This document shows positions 1-4,996 of a stretch of DNA of 5,539 nucleotides, piece after piece. A model generated the notes under the pieces. It ran no database searches. It was given only the letters and a program-made list of their open reading frames with translations, and was not told the DNA's origin. The stretch comes from an uncultured Eubacteriales bacterium (GTDB lineage: Bacteria; Bacillota; Clostridia; Oscillospirales; Oscillospiraceae), in NCBI GenBank assembly GCA_949744025.1, contig CATJWA010000296.1:1-5539 (forward strand). Direction: 5' to 3'. Positions within the stretch are counted from its first letter, which is position 1. Every line of letters starts with the position of its first letter. Position numbers and translations under genes: made by a program.

Positions 1-435
1 GCACCGGACCCCACTCCCGCGCCCGCACCGGATACCGGCAGTCTCTCCCTTCAGGAGATAGTGGACAAGATGGTCGAGGTGTCGGAGTTTGACGGCGGCC
101 CCTTCTTTGAGTCCTACGCGGTGTCGAAGGAGGACGCGCCCTATGTCATAGGCTACGAGGGCTTTGCAGGCGAGTTTACCGAGGCGCTCGGCTACGGACC
201 GATGATGGGCTCGATAGCCTTCGTGATGGTTATCTTCCGCCTGCCCGACGGCGCCGACGCCCAGGCATTTGCCGACGACATAAAGGCCAACGCCGACCCC
301 GCCAAATGGATTTGCGTCTGTGCCGATACCGTTGAGGCGCTTGTGTCCGGCAATACGGTCATGTTCATCATGAGCGACGCCGACAGCGCCAATGCTCTCA
401 CCGCGGCGTTCACGCAGGTAATGGAAGCAAAATGA
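1..435 (+). CDS. Exported protein of unknown function, C-terminal part (5' end outside window)
   Basis: The frame is open from the first base, so 144 residues of a longer protein are visible. The first ~14 residues are a Pro/Ala/Asp/Thr linker (APDPTPAPAPDTGS) of the kind that follows a lipoprotein signal or membrane anchor, so the missing N-terminus probably exports the protein. A compact globular domain of about 125 residues follows. It has an initial helix (LSLQEIVDKM), a hydrophobic strand after GYGPMMGS, a helical ADAQAFADDIKANADP stretch, the strand WICVCAD, and a last strand with VMFIMSD. A GTG at 61 could be read as a start, but AGGAGA lies only 3 bases before it and coding character continues upstream, so I reject it. 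I do not recognise the family with confidence; small clostridial lipoproteins such as the DUF4358 type near MBOAT genes are a weak memory-based comparison. It precedes the MBOAT gene on the same strand, so a link to envelope acylation is possible but unproven. Confidence 0.82.
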   Translation, partial: APDPTPAPAPDTGSLSLQEIVDKMVEVSEFDGGPFFESYAVSKEDAPYVIGYEGFAGEFTEALGYGPMMGSIAFVMVIFRLPDGADAQAFADDIKANADPAKWICVCADTVEALVSGNTVMFIMSDADSANALTAAFTQVMEAK

Positions 436-459
436 AAGCCGTGAAACGACTTTCATTTT
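429..459 (+). terminator. Hairpin over the stop codon of the first gene, possible terminator
   Basis: AAAATGAAAG (429-438) pairs perfectly with CTTTCATTTT (450-459). Inside it, after one C-A mismatch, CGT pairs with ACG around a GAA loop. The stop codon TGA (433-435) lies in the left arm. The right arm ends in four T but no longer U tract follows, and the stem is AT-rich, so it is at best a weak intrinsic terminator. It could instead protect the 3' end of the message. Confidence 0.4.
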
Positions 460-489
460 GAGGGGAATTCGCCGCGCTTCGCGCCTTTG

Positions 490-527
490 TTGGTTTCGCC
501 CTCCGCAAAGCGGAGAGCGAAAACCAA
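490..527. repeat. Long imperfect inverted repeat with an AAA loop
   Basis: The inner stem is CTCCGC (501-506) pairing with GCGGAG (510-515) around AAA. After a C-A mismatch (500 and 516) it extends as TTGGTTTCGC (490-499) with GCGAAAACCAA (517-527), needing one bulged A. The whole gives about 16 base pairs, a stable hairpin in DNA or RNA. No U tract follows, so it is not a standard terminator. The CGCAAAGCG core recurs in the second spacer at 2205-2213. Confidence 0.6.
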
Positions 528-551
528 GCCGACGCTCGCTCCGCGCAAAGT

Positions 552-585
552 GTTTTTTTCGACGTACACGCCGCCGAAAAAAAAC
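552..585. repeat. T-tract/A-tract inverted repeat
   Basis: G, seven T and CG (552-561) pair with CG, eight A and C (575-585), with one extra A. A 13-base GC-rich loop lies between. It is AT-dominated with CG clamps. The T run could in principle end transcription started upstream, but no strong GC hairpin directly precedes it. Confidence 0.45.
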
Positions 586-631
586 GACTTAATTTCATTC
601 ACGGCGTGCGCCGCGAACAGCTCTGCATAAA

Positions 632-664
632 GAATTTGTAAGCAGCAAAGCCGCTAACAAATTC
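632..664. repeat. 33-base near-symmetrical hairpin with AAA loop
   Basis: GAATTTGT (632-639) pairs with ACAAATTC (657-664). After an A-A mismatch AGC pairs with GCT, after an A-C mismatch GC pairs with GC, and the loop is AAA (647-649). The symmetry across the full 33 bases makes chance unlikely. It is followed by TAATAT (665-670). The same right end, AACAAATTTTAATAT, occurs before the next gene (2275-2289), suggesting a repeated element. Confidence 0.6.
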
Positions 665-695
665 TAATATCTGCGAGGCTTCTTTCAACACGCGC

Positions 696-721
696 TAAGC
701 GGCCCTTTCAGGGGCCGCTTA
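696..721 (+). promoter_or_regulatory. Perfect 10-bp GC-rich hairpin just before the MBOAT ribosome site
   Basis: TAAGCGGCCC (696-705) pairs perfectly with GGGCCGCTTA (712-721) around a 6-base loop. It ends ten bases before the GGAG ribosome site and 22 bases before the MBOAT start codon. No U tract follows, only TCTGACACATGG, so it resembles a terminator stem without its tail. It could act as a leader structure affecting translation or message stability, or be a decayed terminator. Confidence 0.5.
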
Positions 722-731
722 TCTGACACAT

Positions 732-735
732 GGAG
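732..735 (+). promoter_or_regulatory. Ribosome binding site of the MBOAT gene
   Basis: GGAG lies 8 bases before ATG 744, which supports that start. The ATG at 730 overlaps this site and is out of frame. Confidence 0.75.
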
Positions 736-743
736 TTGATTTT

Positions 744-2144
744 ATGCTGTTTCCAAGCATAACCTTTCTCAATTACTTTCTCCCCCTGACGCTGCTGCTG
801 TATTTCGCGGTGCCGGGCAGGGGAAAAAATATCGTCCTTCTTGCCGCCAGCCTGGTATTTTACTTCTGGGGCGAGCCGGTGTACATCGTAGTGATGCTGC
901 TCTCGGCCCTCTCCGGCTGGCTGCACGCCCTGCTTATCGACCGCCGCCGGCGCGCGGGCAGGGGAGGGGAGAGGGCCCTGCTGGCAAGCTGTGTCGCCGT
1001 GAGCGTAGGAGCGCTGCTCGTTTTCAAGTACAGCGACTTCTTCATCTCCAACGTCAACGCCCTGACCGGCGCGGGCCTGCCCCTGACGGGCCTTGTCATG
1101 CCCATCGGCATCAGCTTTTACACCTTCCAGATTCTCTCCTACGCCGTGGACGTCTACCGCGGCGAGGTAGAGGTGCAGAAAAATCCTCTGGATTTCTTCA
1201 TGTACGTCACGCTGTTCCCGCAGCTCATCGCGGGGCCCATTGTGCGCTATCAGACCGTGCAGGACGAGCTGGAGAACCGCCGCCACAGCCTTGACGAGGC
1301 GGCCTGCGGCGTGCGCCGCTTCTGCGTCGGACTGGGAAAAAAGGTGCTCATCGCCAATGCCCGCGCCCAGCTTGGCGAGGCGGCGGGAGAGCCGACGGTG
1401 CTGCTGTACTGGCTCAAAAGCATAGCCTTCACCCTGCAAATCTACTTCGACTTCTCAGGCTACAGCGACATGGCCATCGGCTTGGGGAGAATTTTTGGCT
1501 TCCACTTCCGTGAAAACTTTGACTACCCCTATATCTCCCGGAGCATCAGCGAGTTCTGGCGGCGCTGGCACATTTCGCTGGGCTTCTGGTTCCGCGACTA
1601 TGTGTACATCCCCCTCGGCGGAAACCGCGTGTCCAAAATCAAATGGTTCCGCAACGTGCTGGTTGTCTGGCTGCTGACCGGCTTCTGGCACGGGGCCCAG
1701 TGGAATTTCATCGTCTGGGGAGTGATGTTCGCCCTGCTTCTGCTGCTGGAAAAGAGCGACTTCGGTGCGGCCCTGCGCCGCGCTCCGGCGGCACTGCGGA
1801 GCGTCTACGTGCTGTTTTTCGTCAACCTGAGCTTCGTCATCTTCAACGCTAACGACATGACCGCGGCCCTGACGTCTCTCGCCGGCATGTTCGGCCTCGG
1901 CACCGCTGGCGCGGCGGACACGCAGAGCCTGTACCTGCTGCGCAGCTACGGCTTCACTCTCCTGCTCGCCGCCGTGCTGTCCACTCCGCTTGTGAAAATT
2001 CTTGGGGAAAAGCTGCATGCCTCGCGCGCGGGTGAGTGCCTGCTGTGCGTGGCGGAGCCCCTGGGCTGCCTGACATTGCTCGTGCTGGTGACAGGCGGAA
2101 TCGTGGACGGCTCGTTCAACCCGTTTCTGTATTTCAGATTCTGA
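744..2144 (+). CDS. MBOAT-family membrane O-acyltransferase (AlgI-like) with C-terminal acyl-shuttle motif
   Basis: A 466-residue multi-pass membrane protein. The family moves an acyl group, usually acetyl, from a cytoplasmic donor to the outer face of the membrane for esterifying polysaccharides. Visible landmarks are the N-terminal LFPSITFLNYFLPL, the FYFWGEP turn (~43), FPQLIAGPIVRY (~158-169), IYFDFSGYSDMAIGLG (~233-248), SEFWRRWHISL with His276, and TGFWHGAQWN with His316, the family's invariant active-site histidine. The end is striking: the last six residues are F-L-Y-F-R-F with Tyr463. They match the C-terminal hexapeptide that carries the acyl group as a tyrosyl ester in DltX or, in other systems, on the MBOAT itself. 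The KKVLIAN to YWL stretch (~203-226) looks a few residues shorter than I remember for relatives. The DHHW/SGNH gene downstream is the expected partner. Family assignment is very secure; donor and polymer are unknown. Confidence 0.97.
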   Translation: MLFPSITFLNYFLPLTLLLYFAVPGRGKNIVLLAASLVFYFWGEPVYIVVMLLSALSGWLHALLIDRRRRAGRGGERALLASCVAVSVGALLVFKYSDFFISNVNALTGAGLPLTGLVMPIGISFYTFQILSYAVDVYRGEVEVQKNPLDFFMYVTLFPQLIAGPIVRYQTVQDELENRRHSLDEAACGVRRFCVGLGKKVLIANARAQLGEAAGEPTVLLYWLKSIAFTLQIYFDFSGYSDMAIGLGRIFGFHFRENFDYPYISRSISEFWRRWHISLGFWFRDYVYIPLGGNRVSKIKWFRNVLVVWLLTGFWHGAQWNFIVWGVMFALLLLLEKSDFGAALRRAPAALRSVYVLFFVNLSFVIFNANDMTAALTSLAGMFGLGTAGAADTQSLYLLRSYGFTLLLAAVLSTPLVKILGEKLHASRAGECLLCVAEPLGCLTLLVLVTGGIVDGSFNPFLYFRF

Positions 2145-2148
2145 CACT

Positions 2149-2179
2149 GATTTTCAATTAAATGCTTTAATTGAAAATC
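2149..2179. repeat. Perfect 14-bp AT-rich hairpin after the MBOAT stop
   Basis: GATTTTCAATTAAA (2149-2162) pairs perfectly with TTTAATTGAAAATC (2166-2179) around TGC. It begins five bases after the stop codon. It is followed by CCCGCG rather than T, so it is not a classical terminator. It may protect the 3' end of the MBOAT message or be the first arm of a composite repeat. It sits like the AT-rich hairpin at 429-459 after the previous gene. Confidence 0.6.
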
Positions 2180-2181
2180 CC

Positions 2182-2244
2182 GCGTGCTTTGCACGCTTAC
2201 GCCGCGCAAAGCGCGTCGTGCCGTTCCATAAAAATTTGACGCGC
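2182..2244. repeat. Tandem GC palindromes with competing pairings
   Basis: GCGTGC-TTT-GCACGC (2182-2196) is followed by CGCGC-AAA-GCGCG (2203-2215). The right arm of the second can instead pair as GCGCGTC (2211-2217) with GACGCGC (2238-2244), a perfect 7-bp alternative that excludes the first pairing. These could form switching RNA structures in the leader of the next gene, or simply be overlapping palindromes of a repeat element. Confidence 0.5.
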
Positions 2245-2289
2245 CTATGGCACTATAAAAAACTAAAGTTTTTTAACAAATTTTAATAT
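2231..2289. repeat. Inverted repeat AAAATTTG/CAAATTTT ending in TAATAT
   Basis: AAAATTTG (2231-2238) pairs with CAAATTTT (2277-2284). Within it AAAAAAC (2257-2263) pairs with GTTTTTT (2268-2274). The right end TTAACAAATTTTAATAT resembles 655-670 before the MBOAT gene, differing by one base in 16. TAATAT looks like a -10 box but runs directly into the ribosome site, so it is unlikely to be a promoter here. Confidence 0.5.
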
Positions 2290-2292
2290 GAG

Positions 2293-2299
2293 AAGGAGG
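2293..2299 (+). promoter_or_regulatory. Strong ribosome binding site of the DHHW gene
   Basis: AAGGAGG lies 8 bases before ATG 2308, near the ideal Shine-Dalgarno for Firmicutes, and fixes the start. Confidence 0.85.
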
Positions 2300-2307
2300 G
2301 GACATAG

Positions 2308-3429
2308 ATGAAAGCAAAAAATATCGCCGTGCTGGCTGTGTTCTTCCTGCTCCTGTGCGCGCTGCCCCTGCTCTCAGCCCTGCTGCCGGACGCGGAAACC
2401 TCGCACAGCGAGCGCCGCCGGCTTACCCAGCTTGAGAGCTACGCCGTGAAAAAGGCGGGGCGCGAGGACTACGGCCTGCAAAAATATTTCGCGTACCTTG
2501 AGGATTACCTGCTCGACCAGTACCCCGCGCGGGACGGCTTCCGCCGAGTCAGCGCCCTGTGGCGGACCGGAGTCCTGCGCCAGCGGGACAACGGCGGCTA
2601 TTACCGCGTGGGAGACGGGCTTTACAAGCTTGACGGCGGGCTGAGCGCGGATGCCGTGGACAATGCCGTGGGCCGGATAAACGCCGTGTACTCTCAGTAT
2701 TTTGCCGGCACGGACGCGCGGGCCTACTGGGCTGTGATACCCGACAAGAGCCACTACGCCGCGCATGAGAACGGCTATCCCTGCCTGGACTTCGGCGCGC
2801 TGCTCGGGCGCGTGGAGGACGGAATTGACGCCGGAATAACTGAAATCGACCTGACGTATACGCTGGAGCTGGACGACTACTACCTGACTGACCCCCACTG
2901 GTCCCAGCCGGAGGTAATCTCCTGCGCGGACGCGCTGCTTGAGTCCATGGGCTGCGGAGCGGCATCGGACAGGGACTTTGTCCGACACGAGCTGTACCAC
3001 TTTTACGGCGCCTACTACGGTCAGGCGGCTCTGGGCGGGAAGGCCGACACGCTTGCGTATCTGACCGACGCGGTAACGGACGCGGCGCAGGTGTACAATT
3101 TTGAGACGAATAAAACCTCCGGTGTGTACGACGAGGTGAATTTCGGAAATATCGACCCCTACGACGTGTTTTTGCAGGGCGCGGCGGCTCTGCTGCGTAT
3201 AGACAATCCGGAGCAGACTAACGGCCGGCAGCTTGTGCTGTTTCGCGATTCCTTCGGCAGCTCGATTGCGCCGCTGCTGCTGGGCGAGTATTCGCAGGTG
3301 CTGTTGGTTGACATCCGCTATGTCTCGCCCTCGCTTCTCGGCAGGCTTGTGGAGTTTGACGGGGACTGCGACGTGCTGTTTCTATACTCGGCCTCGGTGC
3401 TCAACTCAGCGGGAGCGTTTATGCGCTGA
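2308..3429 (+). CDS. DHHW-family / AlgX-AlgJ-like SGNH acyltransferase
   Basis: A 373-residue protein with a short positive N-terminus (MKAKN) and one hydrophobic segment (~6-26), so it is anchored in the membrane with the rest outside. SERRRLTQLESY (~34-45) matches the Glu/Arg-rich entry seen in this family. The Asp-His element is TDPHWSQ with Asp195, His197 and Trp198; the Ser element is LFRDSFGSS with Ser315. Together they form a likely Ser-His-Asp triad as in AlgX and AlgJ. NIDPYDVFLQGAAALLRIDNP (~284-304), just before the Ser block, is also typical. The family moves an acyl group from a serine ester to a polysaccharide. The first His of the DHHW name motif is Pro196 here; that position is variable (DxHW) and not catalytic, so activity is not excluded. 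It follows the MBOAT gene on the same strand and is its expected partner. Substrate unknown. Confidence 0.92.
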   Translation: MKAKNIAVLAVFFLLLCALPLLSALLPDAETSHSERRRLTQLESYAVKKAGREDYGLQKYFAYLEDYLLDQYPARDGFRRVSALWRTGVLRQRDNGGYYRVGDGLYKLDGGLSADAVDNAVGRINAVYSQYFAGTDARAYWAVIPDKSHYAAHENGYPCLDFGALLGRVEDGIDAGITEIDLTYTLELDDYYLTDPHWSQPEVISCADALLESMGCGAASDRDFVRHELYHFYGAYYGQAALGGKADTLAYLTDAVTDAAQVYNFETNKTSGVYDEVNFGNIDPYDVFLQGAAALLRIDNPEQTNGRQLVLFRDSFGSSIAPLLLGEYSQVLLVDIRYVSPSLLGRLVEFDGDCDVLFLYSASVLNSAGAFMR

Positions 3430-3517
3430 GCGTGCCAAACCGCCGGCGCTGAATACCTCTTTCACCCATAGGCCCCCAACCCGCCTTTTATAGCAGCAAC
3501 TTATGCAACAAAAAATA
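3430..3517. other. Short non-coding spacer before the shared terminator
   Basis: Eighty-eight bases between the DHHW stop and the terminator. I see no gene, ribosome site, palindrome of note or promoter. It becomes A-rich toward its right end, forming the tract that completes the terminator on the minus strand. Confidence 0.6.
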
Positions 3518-3563
3518 AAAAAAGCCGAAAGGGACCGTTTTCGCGGTCCCTTTCGGCTTTTTT
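3518..3563. terminator. Bidirectional intrinsic terminator between the converging gene clusters
   Basis: The left arm (3518-3537: six A, then GCCGAAAGGGACCG) and right arm (3544-3563: CGGTCCCTTTCGGC, then six T) pair perfectly over 20 bp around the loop TTTTCG. A T tract follows the stem on either strand, so it ends transcription of the MBOAT-DHHW genes and of the minus-strand operon. It begins one base after the minus-strand acyltransferase stop codon. Confidence 0.95.
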
Positions 3564-3564
3564 A

Positions 3565-4647
3565 TCAAATCAGATGGTCCTTTACCCATGGAATTTTTTT
3601 GAGAATCACATACACCAGCAGGCTCGCGCCGAGCACAACGGCGGCCTGCGCGGGAATTACGAGCAGGCAGAACCAGGTGTAGGCCCTGTACAGGTAGGTG
3701 CGCAGAAGCATGACGAAAAAGTGGTGTACCAGATACACGCAGAAGGAGGCCCTTGACAGCCAGAGCACCTTCGGCATGGCGGCGCTGTCGCGCTCGGAGA
3801 ACAGGGCCGAGACGCTGCCGTAAGCCCCGATGGCCATAAGCGCCACGCCGGGCGTGAAGCCGTCCAGAAAGTCCTGATACAGCCGGCCCTGCACCATCGA
3901 CACCGCCACGGTGACGCCGAAAACCAGCGCAAAGCCCGTGATAAACACCGCCAGCCAGCGGCCGAGGTCGCCCCGCCTGATATCCGAGGTGCGCATATAC
4001 CAGCCCATGAGCGCGTAGCCGAAGGAGGCGTAGGTCATGGACATGGGATACTCCGCGGGGATGCCGTCAATGCCCGAGAAGGGCTGAAATTTGTACAGGA
4101 AGGGGAAAACGATGCCCAGCACGAACCAAGCAATGAGCACATAGCGCTGTGTGTTCCGGTCCGCGTTGGCGGCGAAAACGCGCAGGAGCGGCAGGAAGAT
4201 GTAAAACACCAGCAGGATTTGCAGGTAGTACAGATGCAGGTGGTGGTCAAAGGTCAGCACGCTCTTGACCGCGTCCACGAACCAGGAGGGGTCAAACTGG
4301 CGGTAGAGTATCCAGTAGCCGGCGATAAAATAGAGCTGATAGGCAAAGGCCCAGACCAGCAGGCACAGCAGGATGCGCAGAAAATAGCGCTCATATATGC
4401 GCCAGACGCTCAGCTTCTTTTTCGGGTCGAGCAGCAGCGCGCCGGTGACCATGAAGAACACGGGCACGGCGGGGCGGCACAGACAGCCCCAGAGCACGGC
4501 GCACACCCAGTTGAACGAGTAAATATAAAGCTCGCTCATGCTCTGGGAGGCGGTATGTATGACTATGACGCAGATGCAGCCGAGGCATTTGAGAATGTCC
4601 GGCACGGCCTGGCGTCTGTTTTTTTCCAATATCAGTTCACTGTCCAT
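3565..4647 (-). CDS. Acyltransferase-3 family membrane protein (surface polysaccharide O-acyltransferase, WecH/OatA-like)
   Basis: A 360-residue protein with about ten hydrophobic segments. Family marks are PDILKCLGCICVIVIHT with Asp17 and His31, CRPAVPVFFMVTGALLL (~57-73) with Arg58, the HLHLYYLQILLVFYIFLPLLR segment (~136-156), and SFCVYLVHHFFV with His308/His309 near the end. Members transfer acetyl or other acyl groups to sugars of surface polysaccharide, lipid-linked glycan or peptidoglycan. No SGNH or other soluble domain is attached, so this is the short WecH-like form. The start ATG has GGAGG (4653-4657 on this strand) five bases upstream and lies inside the end of the preceding gene, an 11-base overlap that implies coupled translation. 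It is the last gene before the shared terminator. A role on the glycan handled by the ligase-like gene upstream is inferred; the target is not visible. Confidence 0.93.
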   Translation of the reverse strand: MDSELILEKNRRQAVPDILKCLGCICVIVIHTASQSMSELYIYSFNWVCAVLWGCLCRPAVPVFFMVTGALLLDPKKKLSVWRIYERYFLRILLCLLVWAFAYQLYFIAGYWILYRQFDPSWFVDAVKSVLTFDHHLHLYYLQILLVFYIFLPLLRVFAANADRNTQRYVLIAWFVLGIVFPFLYKFQPFSGIDGIPAEYPMSMTYASFGYALMGWYMRTSDIRRGDLGRWLAVFITGFALVFGVTVAVSMVQGRLYQDFLDGFTPGVALMAIGAYGSVSALFSERDSAAMPKVLWLSRASFCVYLVHHFFVMLLRTYLYRAYTWFCLLVIPAQAAVVLGASLLVYVILKKIPWVKDHLI

Positions 4648-4996
4648 TGCTTCCTCCGCTGTCCCCGTTTTCGGGGACGTTTATGTCGGTGTTTGTGGAT
4701 GGTGCTGCCGTTATGAGCACTATGTCCGAGCCGGACGCGGGATTCACGGCCGTGACGGCCGGCGGGGTTATGGCCGGAATTTCGGGTCCGGCGGTGTCAG
4801 GCGGCGGCGTGGGCGATGCGGCCGGCGACGGCGTCGGACGGGGAGCGGCAGACGCGGCCGCTGTCGGCTCCGGAGCCGGCGTTTCCTGCGGCTCGGCGCG
4901 GGGACGGACGCTGTAAATCAGCGTGATTATCAGCACAATCAGCAGCAGCAGAAGCGCCGCCGCGGATATGTACAGCTTTCTTTTCTTCTTATCCAT
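4637..4996 (-). CDS. Small membrane-anchored Pro/Ala/Thr-rich protein of unknown function
   Basis: A 119-residue protein. The N-terminus MDKKKRK is strongly basic, followed by one hydrophobic helix (~8-28), so it should sit with its N-terminus inside and the rest outside. Residues ~31-85 are low-complexity with many Pro, Ala, Thr and Ser (e.g. TPSPAASPTPPP), about 20 prolines in the exterior part. A short hydrophobic patch, SDIVLITAAP, comes before a Gly/Ser/Asn/Asp-rich tail. No catalytic domain is visible and I do not recognise a family. The start codon directly abuts the stop of the ligase-like gene (TGA-ATG), with GGAGGA at 5001-5006 on this strand; its end overlaps the acyltransferase start. 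This tight placement supports a real gene expressed with both neighbours. It may be a wall-spanning spacer, a scaffold or a glycosylated mucin-like protein; all three are guesses. Confidence 0.8.
   Translation of the reverse strand: MDKKKRKLYISAAALLLLLIVLIITLIYSVRPRAEPQETPAPEPTAAASAAPRPTPSPAASPTPPPDTAGPEIPAITPPAVTAVNPASGSDIVLITAAPSTNTDINVPENGDSGGSNGQ
4653..4657 (-). promoter_or_regulatory. Ribosome binding site of the acyltransferase-3 gene
   Basis: GGAGG on the minus strand, five bases before the ATG at 4647, lies within the end of the small Pro-rich gene. It decides the start and points to coupled translation. Confidence 0.75.

Larger units (their letters stand above)
436..743. other. 308-base non-coding spacer packed with inverted repeats
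   Basis: No convincing gene lies here; the open frames crossing it are short and lack support. It holds a run of palindromes: GCGC-TTC-GCGC (474-484), a long imperfect hairpin at 490-527, a T-run/A-run inverted repeat at 552-585, CGGC/GCCG (602-613), an imperfect hairpin at 632-664 and a perfect 10-bp hairpin at 696-721. The recurring core is a GC stem closed by AAA. I see no tRNA, no known riboswitch fold and no -35/-10 pair with normal spacing, although a promoter for the MBOAT gene could be here. Confidence 0.7.

Noticed and set aside
61..63. GTG as the start of the first gene
   Set aside because: The frame is open to base 1 with a plausible Pro-rich linker, and the apparent AGGAGA is only three bases from the GTG.
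636..670. TTGTAA plus TAATAT as a promoter for the MBOAT gene
   Set aside because: The spacing is 23 bases, far from the usual 17, and both boxes are parts of the inverted repeat at 632-664.
436..743. CRISPR array
   Set aside because: The palindromes differ in sequence and spacing; there are no equal direct repeats with unique spacers.
708..1439. 243-residue open frame on the minus strand
   Set aside because: It lies wholly opposite the MBOAT gene, and its product is a low-information, Gln/His/Ala-rich sequence. It arises from GC-rich codon use in the true gene.
1455..2147. 230-residue open frame on the minus strand opposite the MBOAT 3' half
   Set aside because: Same shadow pattern (Glu/Gln/His-rich, no domain), and the plus frame encodes a clear MBOAT.
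2236..2259. TTGACG plus TATAAA as a promoter for the DHHW gene
   Set aside because: The spacer is only 12 bases. No better -10 box occurs at 16-18 bases, so I do not call it, although a non-standard promoter cannot be excluded.
2374..3000. 208-residue open frame on the minus strand opposite the DHHW gene
   Set aside because: No ribosome site or recognisable domain; the plus frame carries the DPHW and RDSFG motifs.
4231..4248. DHH sequence in the acyltransferase-3 protein as a DHHW-type catalytic motif
   Set aside because: It sits in the loop before a membrane helix of an acyltransferase-3 protein (DHHLHLYY), with no Trp after it and no SGNH Ser block.
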